Assembly (NCBI RefSeq): GCF_030247195.1
Contig: NC_080671.1
Span: 211,638,361 to 211,702,360 of the forward strand
Source of the DNA: Topomyia yanbarensis
Lineage: Eukaryota; Arthropoda; Insecta; Diptera; Culicidae
DNA length: 64,000 bases
Direction of reading: 5' to 3'
The notes below the pieces were generated by a model. That model was not told the DNA's origin and made no database searches. It saw only the letters and a list, made by a program, of their open reading frames with translations. Below are positions 45,248 through 57,604 of the stretch, one piece after another. The position numbers and the translations under genes were made by a program. Position 1 is the first letter of the stretch. Every line of letters starts with the position of its first letter.

Positions 45248-46143
45248 CTAATCAGTTGCGTCAAAAGTAGTGTTGTTCACTCGTTGACAGTTCTCCATTG
45301 CCATCAACGATGCTGATTCCAAATGATTAGAACGAGTCGTATCGATTTCGTCGTGTAACTGTGCTATTTCAATAACGCTATTCTGAATCTGATGGATCGC
45401 ATCACCCATTTCAGTGATACATTGTGCTTGATCATTACAAATCTTGTTCAAGAATATTTTTTGATAAACATCATGCTGGATGCTGCTGCTGCACTCATCG
45501 AAATGCTCATCATCTTCATCTGTTGTGAATTGAAGGCTGCGACGTTTCAAATTTTGCTTTAGGAATTTGCGCGACACGTTCGGAGTTTTGATTTTAGGAA
45601 CTAGTGTTCGAGATGATGTGCTGTCCAGTTTTTTGGAGCTTTTCTCATGTGCGTTCTTATTCCTTTTGGCGAAATGTGATTTTTTCGATCTCACTTTTTC
45701 AATGTTCTCCAACACAAAATTGCGATTCCTCCTATTCTTTAATGTTTTGTTCAGTAAACCTTGGTGTGGATGACAAACAAGTAGTTCATTGTGCTCATTC
45801 TGCTGAGAAGAATCAGATTGTATAGACCAGGTTTGTGTCTCAACATCTTGTGAGTGATATTCCTCATCATCCACTTTTTTCTCTGGATCAGTCTGAGTAG
45901 AACATGCAACTTTTGGCGAATAAACATCAAAATCCTCAATATCGTCATAGTTTCTGCGAGATAAAATCTGCTCGCCGATTCGGTGATATAATTCAGGGAG
46001 GCTTCCATATGTTCTTGAATGGTGATCAATTTTTTCCAGAATTTTAATGTCCACGGAATCCAACTTGACAGACGATGTAGCTTCGCTGAACAGATCACGT
46101 GTGCGATTTAGCAAAGAAGTATCTATATCGAGGCTGGATTCAC
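45248..46143 (-). CDS. Probable host gene, last coding exon
   Basis: The frame ends NNTTFDATD with TAG at 45,248-45,250. Upstream, TTTTATGTTCTCAAACAG|GTGAATCC is a good 3' splice site, so the exon is taken to start at 46,143 and not at the ATG at 46,186. About 298 residues are encoded: ESSLDIDTSLLNRTRDLF, STQTDPEKK, ETQTW, basic Ser/Lys-rich stretches (NKNAHEKSSKKLDS) and an acidic DEDDEHFDE. It is probably a largely disordered nuclear or cytoskeletal protein. I do not recognise the family. The intron phase matches the donor at 51,458. Confidence 0.55.
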
Positions 46144-46392
46144 CTGTTTGAGAACATAAAAGATAATTACGTCGTGATTTTAACATAATTAAAAAATCTT
46201 CGCCAATAACGCATCTATCTCATATTGATTTTCAAATGTCAGAACAACTCAGTTCAGGAAATTTCGAAACGCCATTATAACGATATGGCATATAAGGAAT
46301 ATACACATTATATATTCTACTTAAATATTTTAATAATTGCTAAAACTGACGACGTTCTCGTTTTTACAGCAAAACTTTTAAAATGGTCGGTG

Positions 46393-46623
46393 TTAGATCA
46401 GACCGGACTAAGTGACAAAATATTGATTTCGAGAAAAACAAGTTTAAAGTTTGAATCGTAGCATCTTTTACATTATGATTGTAAATTAATTTTTGCCATA
46501 ATTCTTGTTTATTGTTACATATTTCAAATCGGGCAAAAGTCGAATGTAGATGACGATATTCTTTATCCGGTGCTATCATTATCTCATTTTTTATGTTTTG
46601 CGACTTAGTCCGGTCTGACTTAA
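46393..46623. mobile_element. ~230-bp MITE in the host-gene intron
   Basis: The ends are TTAGATCAGACCGGACTAAG and, inverted, TTAAGTCAGACCGGACTAAG. No clear duplication. It lies inside an otherwise open minus-strand frame (46,364-46,747) that is therefore not a real exon. Confidence 0.6.
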
Positions 46624-47164
46624 CAGCCCAAATGTTGGCTAAAAACGTCAGGGAATCGAGGGCAACATTTTTGGAACTTTTTTTTCTTGCGATGGAACTA
46701 GTTCGTATTTCTGCCCCTAGATTGTGATTTAGACATTCGAACAACACTAAAAGTGAGAATTCGATAGATAATTTAATTGTCTAGAACTTTGTTAACAACA
46801 TAAAAATTGTTAAGATTTTAACGAAGCTATGTCTTAGATTGAAAAGTATTTCTTTTAGCCGATTTCAGATTTTGATGTCTTTGAAACAAGGAGACAGACC
46901 AAACTAGTGCGATATAATTGCTCTTTCCCAAGATGCTGGGTGATTTTTCGTGCAGAAAAAGTTTTTCCTATTTTTCATATCTTCGCTTGACCACGCATTC
47001 GTCATGTGTTCGTATTGGCTTAAATTCTAACATTTCGATTTACACAAATTCCAGCAGACATGTGGAACAGTGATAGTCCGAAGAGACCCTCACTCCACCT
47101 TAGATCTCATTACTTATATCTCAATAACCGCTATAAACGATTGAATAAGGCTCTTTACTACATT

Positions 47165-48646
47165 ATGTGCATTATGTGCAGTATCTAAGTTATTCGAACT
47201 GATTGTGCTCGATTTTATCACTCATAACTGTTCTAGCTACATATCCGAGACTCAACAAGGCTTCATGATTAAACAGTCAACTACCACAAACTTGGTATCT
47301 TACACATCTTTCATAAATCAATGCTTGCAAGCAAGACTGCAGGTAGATGCCATATCCACCGACTTCTCCGCGGCATGCGACAAAATTAAGCATCAGATAA
47401 CAGTTTCCAAATTAAGCAGACTTGAATTTAATGGTTTCTTCCTGGACTGGATCCACTCGTACCTAACCAAACGTGAAATGGCAGTGAAAATTGGTGACTG
47501 CACGACTCCACCATTTGCTATCAGCTCCGGAGTTCCTCAGGGTAGTCATCTCGGACCATTCCTATTTTTGCTCTATTTAAACGACCTAAACCATTTGCTT
47601 AAGTGCAAGAAACTTTCATTTGCCGACGACTTTAAACTATTTCACCTTATCAGGAATGCCAAAGACGCAGAATTCTTGCAATCCCAGTTGGATGTATTCA
47701 CCAATTGGTGCTATTCCAATAGGATGATGTTAAATGCCTCCAAGTGTTCGGTTATATCCTTTACTCGCAAACACTCGATAGTTAATTTCTACTACAATAT
47801 CTCACAAACCGTTCTCAAACGGGAATCATATGTTAAATATTTGGGAGTCTACTTAGATCCCAAATTAAACTTCAAACACCATATTGAGTACACTATTTCT
47901 AAGCCCTCCAAGCTGCCAGGATTCATTTTTAGAGTCTCCAAGAACTTTACCGACATACATTGTTTAAAAGCACTCTATTGTGCTTTAGTCCGTTCTACAC
48001 TCGAATACGGCAATGTAGTCTGGGCACCTTATTATCATATTGATATTCAACGCATCGAAGCCATTCAGCGCTAATTCGTTCATTTCGCTCTTCGTAGACT
48101 CCCATGGAGGGACCCATTGCACCTACCGAGCTACATAGATCGTTGTAAGCTTATTGATCTCGATCTCCTGTCTGTACGCCGAGATGCTTCGAATGCAGTT
48201 TTCATCGCCGATTTACTGCAATCTCGAATCGACTGCTCTGAACTTCTGCAACTTTTGGACATAGACATTCATCGTCGTCGTCTTCGAACCCATCCTTTCT
48301 TTCGCATTCCGGTAGTCAGAACAAATTATGGCTATAACGGACCTTTCGTCAGTATGTGCCGTTTTTTCAATCGCTGTTTCAACGACTTTTACTTTCATTT
48401 GTCCCGTAATGCCATCAAAAAATCGTTTTTGAGCTCATTATCTTGTTAGCTGTAGTCTAGTGATAGTTCATAGCTATTAAGATTTGCTGTTAGCTTTAAC
48501 TGTAGTTATAAGTGTTGAATTGTATCATTTGGATATTTGTTATCTGTTGATATAAAAGATGAGGAGGTTTTATGCCCGCTGGAGAGAGTGTTAAAACTAA
48601 ATTCAGCGGGCTTTTCCCTGCTCCCAAATAAATAAATAAATAAATA
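47165..48646 (+). mobile_element. 5'-truncated CR1/Jockey-type LINE
   Basis: It carries the RT to C-terminus of ORF2, a ~180-bp 3' UTR with CTTTTCCCTGCTCCC, and an (AAAT)n tail at 48,627-48,646. The same tail and 3' UTR end at 56,845 and, inverted, at 63,799-64,000 mark one family. It is inserted in the large intron of the minus-strand host gene, in opposite orientation. No duplication was identified. Confidence 0.75.
47205..48449 (+). pseudogene. LINE ORF2, RT to C-terminus, one stop
   Basis: The frame includes ETQQGFMIKQSTTTN, motif A STDFSAACDKIKH (aspartate kept), SSGVPQGSHLGPFLF and motif C FADDFKLF. These are followed by NASKCSVISFTR, KYLGVYLDPKLNF and ALYCALVRSTLEYGNVVWAP. A TAA at 48,072-48,074 splits it just before the FALRRLPWRDP tail, which continues in frame to 48,449. 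Endonuclease and the first RT motifs are missing by 5' truncation. No RNase H. Confidence 0.8.
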
Positions 48647-48659
48647 GTCAAGTCAGTCC

Positions 48660-49150
48660 TGGTACGGGTCAGGTGGATAGTTTGGGTAATGGCTGAGCTG
48701 GTCCATGTGGACTACATGCACTCCAGTGGAAAAGAAGATGGATGGGCGGGGGGTGTGAAAGGTTATTCGATCGTAGTGTAAAGTCATCTAGTATGTCAAT
48801 CTGCCAATACTCCGTATGATAATGTGTTTGTCACGGGCCTAATCCGAATGGGACTTCGCGTGTATAGATTCGATTTTGTAACCGTGTGGTCATTTGCATA
48901 TTTGTGTGTGTGTGTGTGTTGTAGAATGATCGCGTGGCCCATGAATATGGTACTTAATTTTTGGCGTGGTCCAACTGAAGGTATGAATCTAGGCTGTTAA
49001 GAGCGAGGGCAGGGACTGCCGGGCCTGACCGATTCATGATTGCGCGGACGATGGTGTGATGCTTGAGACCGCGTTTGTAAATTTATAAGTGCTAAAACGT
49101 TCATTTAATGCCGGGGTGTTTTAATGTTGGCGAGATCGCGGTGTAAGTAT
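48660..49150 (-). repeat. Copy of the 53-55 kb retroposon repeat
   Basis: Minus-strand CGCAATCATGAATCGGTCAG and CAACTGAAGGTATGAATCTAGG-type text match the units at 53,314, 53,883 and 54,874 in the 2.5-kb retroposon, in opposite orientation. A TG run is at 48,902-48,920. Confidence 0.55.
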
Positions 49151-49890
49151 GTGTTGATGATTGCAATTGCATGATTGCGTTTATGACCAGGTAATATTAT
49201 TAATTATGGTCCCATTACTTTGAATAGCTAACTTAAATTTTAAATTTGCTGCATTGTGCAATTGAATGATGTTTACTTTAGATTTGGGTTTGAATTGGTA
49301 TGATGCCAATGCTTTGCCTAATTCACTTAAGTTTTAAAACATTGTGCTAATTGAATATTAAATTTCAATTATGTGTAATGAACTAACAATCATAGGATAC
49401 TACATCAGTCTAGATCTAGTTGAATTGACAGCAAAAAAGAATTCAAACTGCCAGTCGTCAGGGTGTCCCTTCGCTTCTATCCACCACCTGAAGCACGCGC
49501 CGTGTAGCTAATAGAGTCCACCGCCAAGCCCACAGAACAAACTCCAGCAGACATCTCGTGACATTAAAATATTTGACAGGATAGTGCAACTTCTTCGTCG
49601 ACAATTCTAATTGACCTCAAAAATAGGATGTTTCATAAGCAAAAAACTATTTGCGCTTTTTGTTCAAGTTTGTAAACTTTGTCGATAAATTCGAGAGAGC
49701 ATCCACTCATCGCAGTGTACAGCTTATCTGCAAGGGTTTACTTACATTCATGTTACATGTAGTTTTCGAAAGAAACATATGTCGCATAATTTAGGTTATG
49801 GTCGTTTAAGCCATCTATTATAATTCCCTTCAAGAAGCAATGTTGGGGCAAACCGGTTCTAATCGAACGCAAATCATAACAGTAATTGTC
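49151..49890. other. AT-rich intronic spacer
   Basis: No recognisable gene or element ends. It lies inside the inferred host-gene intron. Confidence 0.4.
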
Positions 49891-49897
49891 CATTTGT

Positions 49898-50700
49898 GGC
49901 TCAGGAATCAGCAGCGACTCGCTCAAATGACACGTTGTCCATGTTGATCGGAGATATGTGCCTTACCATGATTAGTCTTTTCATCATTTCCCTGATGGGA
50001 AGGACTGGAGAAAACATAGGCAATATGGAAATATTCTTCACTCCAAGGGAATAAAGACACTTCTCGATGATCGGATATATCAACACCTCCGAGAGGATAT
50101 TGAGATAACAGAACAACAACACCCCCGCACAGATATTGTCATGCAAATTCGGTATAATCCGATTTAGATTTATAAACATTCGCCGTACGTTTTTGGAAGC
50201 TATAGTTATGCATGTAACCCCTTTTCGCCAGAAATTCTAGAGATCGATCTTCGATACTGCAAAATGCTGCTGCATTTTCTATGCAATCGACTTGGTTCTC
50301 AGATTTTGCCCACAAACAAGGATTATGGAAATCTAGCCTCATCAAAACATTAGAGCTCCTCAAACATTCCTTAGGATTCCACGGAATGTAAAGGAATATC
50401 TTAGTCTGGTGAAGTCTATATGGTTCGACAATAAAACGGAAGTTCCCTGCCCTCCACTTATTTCCACCAATTTCTGCTTCAGCCAGGCACAGATGTGTTC
50501 GTTATCCAAAGAGAACCAAACAATACTATACCTTAAGCCAAACCCGCTGAAACTAGGGATGAAAATGCAAGGAGGGATTGAAAAGAGACACCCGTGAAGA
50601 TCTTTAACCGACCATCCTTCAGAACAATCGAAAAGTGACTTTTCTCCAATCTTACTTGCACTCGATAAGTATTGAGACTCGAAGACGCTATACAATGAGC
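49898..50700 (-). other. Unassigned, possibly decayed coding block
   Basis: Several minus-strand frames join through frame changes. IPNLHDNICAGVLLFCYLNI, KWRAGNFRFIVEPYRLHQTK and WAKSENQVDCIENAAAFCSI read more like protein than the AT-rich surroundings. I recognise no family. It could be an old retrogene, a viral-type or transposon remnant, or chance. It lies within the inferred intron of the host gene, on the same strand. Confidence 0.25.
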
Positions 50701-51458
50701 CGATTAATTACTGGAGAGAGCACCTCTGCGATTGTGCCTTTTTCCTTCGATTTTTATCAAAAAATTTACCCATTTTGTTATGCGATTAGGAGTAAATTTC
50801 TCGCAACTGTCAGTATGCACACCTGATGTTGTGGGAAGTGACTCAATTTTTAATCAGCCGAAAATCTGAAAAGTACTGAAAATGATCTATACGCATTAAC
50901 GATTTGATCAAAAATTAGTTGGAACCCTTAATCCCTACCATCTTTTCATTTGTTCTGTTACCAAGCCCAGTTGGTTGGCAAAATTCGATCGATCAAAGAT
51001 GTCCATTTTCACCTAAAAGATGTCATTTTTTTAAATTTCGCGAAACTTTGGTTGGTGGGAAACAGTTTTGTCTTCCTAAATACGGCTTTGGACCAAGTAC
51101 TCTGTGCAACGCACGCTAATATGAGAACCTAGTTTGAATTAGAATGTATTTCCAGAGGTAAATAAAGGAAAGTACCAACAATTGTCCACGTTCGTATACT
51201 AATTATCTGAGAATAGACTTATTTAATGGTAGTTTTTAAAATGAAGAGAGTTGCTCTTATGAATACTCAATATGAACAGAGAGCGTGTTTTCAGAGTGAG
51301 ACCAATTCATACAGCATTATAAATGGAACTTTATCGACTGTTAGAAAATGCAACAGTAAACAAGTCAGTAAAACGCTCTAATGAGTTTAAAATTGTACAT
51401 TCATTCGTTGTATGATCGGTCCCAATACTCTTGCGTATATTCTGAATGATATTTTTAC

Positions 51459-52212
51459 CTGCGGTGCGAATACTCGTAGATGTTTCCGGCCTAGAGTACT
51501 GTAAATAGCAAAGTTTTTCAAAAAAATTGCGCGTGTTTCTTATATTAGTGTATTGTATATTTCGTAAGTGATCATCGCAAACTTCAGAAAGACGCTCCAA
51601 ATTATCACACCGGTTAATATTGCCTAAGCGTTCAAAATCTAATTCCGAACTACGACGATAGTGAGATATGCTGCCAAATTGCTGATGATCGAAATCTAAT
51701 TTCCTTCTGATGATTCGATTCAAACTGCCGTTAGACATTGACAAATAACGTTCGGAGGCAAATACGTCATCTACCGAAGCAGAACGACGGCGACGTAGAT
51801 AGTTTGAAGGTATAGTTGAAATGTGGAAGTGCTGCACAAGCGGCATCTTCATTGATGATCGAAATCCGAAAAAAGCATTGGTGCGATATGGAACATAAAC
51901 AACAGACTCCTTTGGTGAATATGACAGCCACTTACTAGAACACAAATCTTTTGAACGTTGCACGGTAGAAGCCAACGGCACTGTGTTTCCTTCTATCCAT
52001 GATGATGCACATGTTGCACGTAGATAGTTGCAAGATTCCAAAATATCGTCATCCGATTCAGAGTTCATGTTAAATAATTCCATGCTATTCAAATCGATTG
52101 AACCTGGAGATTCCTTCAAGCCACTGCTAAACTCATCATAGATCAGTTTATGCACATTTAATGTGACATCTTTCTGTTCAATATTTTCTATATCTAGATT
52201 GTTCGGATATAA
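51459..52212 (-). CDS. Probable host gene, upstream exon
   Basis: The frame is open from 52,212 down to a stop at 51,331. The donor CACCGCAG|GTAAAAATA at 51,459/51,458 removes that stop and leaves phase 1. The next exon supplies GT to complete a glycine codon. Text includes HKLIYDEFSSGLKESPGSID, LRRRRSASVDDVFAS (a basic-serine site of the kinase-target type), NGSLNRIIRRKLDFDH and RNTRNFFEKLCYLQYSRPET. The upstream edge is unclear: AG acceptors sit at 52,193 and 52,173, and the first in-frame ATG is at 52,083. The family is not recognised. If the splice is wrong, the exon ends at 51,331. Confidence 0.5.
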
Positions 52213-52439
52213 TTATTAATCAATGGTAGTCTAATAATGCAAGAATCATCTTCTGAGTAAATGGCAAGAAAGAAATAAAATAATTGCTAAACAAAAAATA
52301 GTAAAGAAGTATAACTAGTGTTGTTAAAGGTTGTAACTAGAGCATGTATCATAGATATTAGGCAATTACATACACTGTTTCTTATAAGATAGAAAGGTAC
52401 CACCATCAAGGAACCAAACATCGCTTATTTTTGAAGAGA

Positions 52440-52640
52440 CAAAAAGTATATATTTCTTTTTCCACAAAAAGATGATTGTATACGAATCTCCCGAAAATCA
52501 ATCTTCTGAAAGCCATTCCCAGAATTCCATCCCGAATGTACAATCCCCAGAAAACCATTCATCAGATTGTACCATTCCCCAGAATGCACCATTTCGCAGA
52601 AAATCATTCTTCAGAAAAGTTTTACTTTTTTTTCTTGATT
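52440..52640. repeat. CCATTCCCCAGAAT-type short repeats
   Basis: Seven or more imperfect ~20-bp units of CATTCYYCAGAA type occur. All three plus-strand frames stay open only because of the repetition. Confidence 0.55.
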
Positions 52641-52967
52641 TAATCATTCCAAACGTACTACTCGTTCCCTTACTTCCATCGAACAATTTGGTCACATTTT
52701 AAGTGGTTTTCATTATATTGAAACCGGCTCGAATTTCGCAATTCGAATTCGAAGAAGTTGTTAGTATATCGACAGAGCACGCACATAACCGAAAAGTACC
52801 GTTTTTACATTTGGTTTCTCACCTTGCTTCTCAGTGTTGCATATCGGCTGAACAGTTGCCTTCACTCATCAAAGACAGAGTCAACTTCATGAGTCATGTA
52901 CAGCGGAAGTTTTGTTACAATTTTCGTTCAGCTCTTTTATTATTATAATATCACACTAATTCTTTAC

Positions 52968-55477
52968 CCCTCGGCATGATACTGTACCTTGATGTAGTCC
53001 GGGGGCTTTTCCACCAAAGCAGTATTACAGTGATTATATCACATAAACTTGGGATACGATTATTTTCTTTTTAGTTAAGCTACATTGTGATCAATTTTAG
53101 TACTTAACTTGGCGACCTTTATTATCCACTGCCATGGTCAAATAATATACAATGTGGGTTTAGGGCCCAATTCTCTCTGCAGGCACCTCATTCCAAACGT
53201 ACAAACGTGGCCTACGCGATAACACAAACCTGGTCACAAATACGAACGCCCGCGATCTCGCCAATATTCAAACACCCCGATTGATTAGGTGAACGTTGGA
53301 ACCTAAGAACCTAAGCTCGCGCAATCATGAATCGGTCACGTCCGGAAGTCTCCGCCCTTGATCATAGCAGCCCAAATTCATGCCTTTAGTTGGACCAATA
53401 GAAATAAAAACTAGACAAGACGTCCATGTGCGATCGTTGAAGAATACGCGAACATGCGAATGGCCACACGCTTATAAAAATAATGTGTCCACGCGAAGTT
53501 ACATACTAGCACACGCGACAAAAACGTCCACATACAAACGCTCGAGTCCTTCTCGATCATCCACGCACGACTACACCCACGATCTCGTAAAGAGTATAAC
53601 ACCCTGGTGACTTAGTGAATGGTTTAGCACTTATAAATTAACAATCCCGGTCTCGAGAGTGAACCTCCAAATGCCCGTGTTCGCGCGAAACTACATAAAA
53701 ATCGAATGCAAAGTCACATACACGCGACAAAAAAATATCAAAATGCTTGAGCCCTTCGCGACCATCCACGCAACCTATACTCGCGCTCTTCCAGACATTA
53801 TAACATCCCGGTGATAATATGAACGTCTCGGCACTTGTAATCACTCAAACGCAGTCTCAAGCGTGAACCTACAGTCCCCCGCACTCGCGCATTCATGAAT
53901 CGTTCGCGTCCGGAAGTCTCTATCCCCGATTCCAGAAGTCTAGGTCCATGCCTTAATTAAATCAATTAGCTCTACAGTTCCAGTAGGACAACTCTCGAAA
54001 AAAATCGGCATATTATTAATACTCAATAACAATACTAACTCTTCCCTTTATTTTATTTTTTTTATTTATTTTCGGTCTCATGCGTTATTTTCTTGTGATA
54101 ACCTTTTTGAGCTCATACATCCAAGAAGAGCAACATTGCTACCAACAATGATTCTTCTCTGCCATCGGACGTCGCCAGGTTTTAGAACAATGGATATGTA
54201 TTCTCATACTCGATGGTATCAGATAAGTAGGAACGATCAACGAACTGCAAGTAGTATATTACACATTTCTTGTTTTGAAGTATAAAATATTCGTATTAAA
54301 ATATTATTTACAGGCTCCACACATATCTCAACACACACAAATACACAAATGCTTGACAGGTGACTGGGCCAAGTGCATTCACTCGTAGGATCTATCATTT
54401 CGATGATCGCCTCGATTCTACGAAACCAGTGCACAAGTAAGCTGACATAAGCTAGTCTCATCTGGTGAATGCATGTAACCTGGAAACCCCAGACACGACA
54501 GGACGAGACGGACAGACTGGACTCGACGGGGCCTAGTTCAGTTTTTGAGCATTCTTCAATGCACGGTTATTGATCTAAAAAAAGAAGCATTCGGCATGTT
54601 ATTTTTCCTTTTATTACTGTATCTTGAGTTGGGTTCATACTGATATTCACTAGCACAGTCAATTGCATATTCTCCCATATACATTCACATCCAAATCGTG
54701 CAAACGCCCCTAACTTTCGCGATAACACAAACCTGGTCAAAAACGCGAACTTACATTACAATTTCAATCATCCACACACACCTACGCTCGCAATTTCGCC
54801 AACACCCCTTTACTGAAGTGAACTTTTCAGCACCTATAACTTTACAACCGCGGTCTCAAGCATTAACCCACCACTCGCGCGATCATAGACCGGCTACGTT
54901 CGGAATTCTCTACTCTCGATCAGCCTAGATTCATGCCTTCAGTTGGACCGATCGGGAATGATGCTCATATTCACTAGACAACACGTTTCTCTACCATACA
55001 CTGAAAATTAATTATTAGATTCACGGTCCGCGCGCGATCGTTCGAGAATACACGTGAATGTGCGAATGGCAACACGGATCTAAAACCGGATTTATGCACG
55101 CAAAGTTGGAGACACGCTGGCATTCATATGCTCGAGCCTTTAGCGATCACACTATTACACAATTAGTAAACGCCCACGCTAACCCAGACAGATATGCACC
55201 CCTGGACTCGAACGCTAAAAACCACACCTTCCACGCATACACCACCCAGGACTGAACATTAGATTCATACATACAAAGCAACAAGTAATAATTACAGGTA
55301 TTCGTCTGGTAACCGGGGGAAGTACATCTCAAACGCAGAACTTATCATTTCAATGATGGCCTTGGATCTGCGTTGCCTGTGTTCAAGGCACTATAGCTTT
55401 GTCCGTCAGGTCAAGGATGTATGAAACCCGCTAGCCACCACCCTCGGCCCTAGCTGCCCATAAAGGGATAAAAAAAA
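52968..55477 (+). mobile_element. 2.5-kb non-coding retroposon with long duplication
   Basis: ATATCACACTAATTCTTTAC occurs directly before (to 52,967) and after (from 55,478). The insert ends GGGATAAAAAAAA. Both mark LINE-type retroposition. There is no ORF of note. Inside, a unit with TCATGAATCGGTCACGTCCG recurs, diverged, at 53,325, 53,894 and 54,882. A ~190-bp 3'-end-like block at 54,310-54,480 recurs at 55,293-55,430. It may be a composite SINE-like element, or a LINE 3' region amplified in tandem. Confidence 0.7.
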
Positions 55478-55874
55478 ATATCACACTAATTCTTTACGTT
55501 CTCTTTTTTCTGTAATTTTAATTTTTAAACATTGTTTATACAGTAATGTTTTGATTATATCACGGTCAGTCTGTATTTTAGGGTGATATATTTGAAGCGT
55601 GATATTTTCGAACAAAACAAAAAAAATCATTCATTAGCATTAACCCATATAGTTTTATAAAACAAAAAGTAATAAAAAGTTAAAGTTAGTCACAAAGAAT
55701 AGACCATAGTAGGGTAATGAGCCTATTTTTGCCATGTTTCTATTATCACACTACTCATTTGAAGCCGTTTGTAAGAGCAGCGTATATCATCTTTGTTCAA
55801 CGCATTGGGTAAAAGGTTCAGCGGATAATTTTCCCCACACAGCTTCACTTTACGTAGCTCATACCGTTTCATAA

Positions 55875-56845
55875 AACTGTTGAACCGCTCAAAACTAAAC
55901 TTAACTATTCGCTGCAAGGAATCAACTTGAGACGAGAAACCTGTATTAAAGATCTTGGTGTCATGCTTGATAGCAAATTGTCCTTCTGTGACCATATTTT
56001 ATTTATCGTTTCCAAGGCATCCAAGCAACTTGGTTTTATATTTCGAATGACTAAGATATTTAAAAAGAGAGCATCCATAAATGACGTAGCATTATATGGG
56101 GGAGAAGGGAGTTTTGTATTTTGCGATGATGTGTGACGAAAGGGGGGTAGGGGGTCATGCCATGCTACGTAGCTTTTTTAAAAGGGGAATAGGGGTTGAC
56201 CTGATGTCGCGACAACCTTACCTGCTTCATCTAACATAGTTTTTTTTTCGGTCACAAGGCGGGGGAGGGTAACCGTCAAGCTACGTAATTACCAGGGTGT
56301 ATTTAGAGTTTTGTGACAAAATGCTACGATGGGGAGAGGGGTGTTCAAAATAACTCAAAAATGCTACGTCATTTATGGATGATCCCAAATCTTGTGGACA
56401 ATACTGACTGTCCTACCCTTCTCAGTCAACTGAACATAAACATCAGATGCAAAACTCTTGGAACTAATAATTTTCTCATCACATCCTCTGCAAGAACAAA
56501 TTATGGGTTCAACGTACCAATGTCAAGTATGACCAGACTATTCAACCGATGTTACACGTCCTTTGGTTTTCTCTTGTCCCGTGTTTCTCTTAAACGTCTT
56601 TACAGTGATATTTTCAAAACTTGACCCATATTTTCATAAATGTATTGCAACCTTATTATTATTTTAATGTAGTCAGACTGTTAATTTAAAGTATGTTATT
56701 ATTGTAACTTTAAGTAATATTATGTATCATTTGGATTATTTTATATCTGTTGGTACGAAAAGACGAGGAGGTATTGCGCCCACTTGCGAAAGAGCTAATG
56801 TATGTTCAGTTCAGGGCTTTTCCCTGCTCCAATAAATAAATAAAT
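55875..56845 (+). pseudogene. LINE ORF2 C-terminal remnant with MITE
   Basis: It belongs to the same family as 47.2-48.6 kb. The frame shows LRRETCIKDLGVMLDSKLSF and KQLGFIFRMTKIFK. It is then cut by an H1 MITE and resumes as DCPTLLSQLNINIRCK and ARTNYGF...RLFNRCY. About 100 residues that should lie between are missing, so a deletion accompanied or preceded the MITE. The 3' UTR (GCTTTTCCCTGCTCC) and (AAAT)n tail end at 56,845. Confidence 0.7.
56067..56386. mobile_element. Harbinger-type MITE H1, copy 3
   Basis: AAA duplications are at 56,064-56,066 and 56,387-56,389. The ends are GAGAGCATCCATAAATGACG and, inverted, GGGATCATCCATAAATGACG. Orientation is reversed relative to copy 1. Confidence 0.8.
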
Positions 56846-57004
56846 AGACTAAAATCAGTGTATTCGACGAGTCTACGATTCAGTTCTCGTTTTTTCAACA
56901 TGCATAGAAATAAGTTCATCTCCAATTGTTGATGTTGTCCTTCCAAAAGAAAAGTATTCACATCAATTCAAGAGAAAATGCATAGATTTTCCTGTGGATA
57001 ATTA

Positions 57005-57314
57005 GGGACAATCCATAAATGACGTAGCATTTTTTCAGTGATTTTTAACACCCCCCTCCCCAATCGTAGCATTTCGTCACAAACTTCTAAATACCCCCTG
57101 GTAATTACGTAGCTTGACGGTAACCCCCTCCTCCCCCCCCCCCCCCCTTGACCCGTAAAATAAAAAAAAATAAACGATGTTAGCCATTCCCCTTTAAAAA
57201 GCTACGTAGCATGACATGACCCCCTACCCCGCTATTGTCACACATCATCACAAAATACAAAACTACCCCCCCCCCCCTCCCCCATAAAATCCTACGTCAT
57301 TTATGAATGATCCC
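57005..57314. mobile_element. Harbinger-type MITE H1, copy 4
   Basis: TTA duplications are at 57,002-57,004 and 57,315-57,317. The ends are GGGACAATCCATAAATGACG and, inverted, GGGATCATTCATAAATGACG. Long C runs lie inside. Confidence 0.85.
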
Positions 57315-57604
57315 TTACCAATTAAACGAATAAAAAAGAAGATGATTTTTTAACCTGGTACACCAGATACGGCAAATGAATTACGAAGAATTTAAAACAA
57401 AAATTGGGATCAGCCGAAAGATATTTCGGGAATCCTAATCATTGCAACAACGTTTTTGGTAAAACATGATTTCGAGAATATTCACGTTTATAGTTTCTGG
57501 CCACGCACTCCACCCCCATAAATGAACAAAATGAACAGCACTATAAATTTGCTTCTACTGCTTAGACCTCTATAAAAATTTGAGATACGCTCGGTTTTTT
57601 TTAC

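Noticed and set aside
45248..46186. Start of the host exon at the ATG at 46,186
   Set aside because: A strong pyrimidine-rich splice acceptor lies just inside at 46,144, with phase matching the donor at 51,458.
46364..46747. 127-codon minus-strand ORF upstream of the host exon
   Set aside because: Most of it is a ~230-bp MITE with inverted ends, so the open frame is accidental.
52968..55477. LTR retrotransposon between repeated blocks at 53.3 and 54.9 kb
   Set aside because: The repeats are too diverged and unevenly spaced, with no TG...CA ends, primer site or pol. The A-rich end and ~20-bp duplication fit retroposition.
55723..55995. 90-codon minus-strand ORF
   Set aside because: It overlaps the plus-strand LINE remnant in part and shows no motif of its own.
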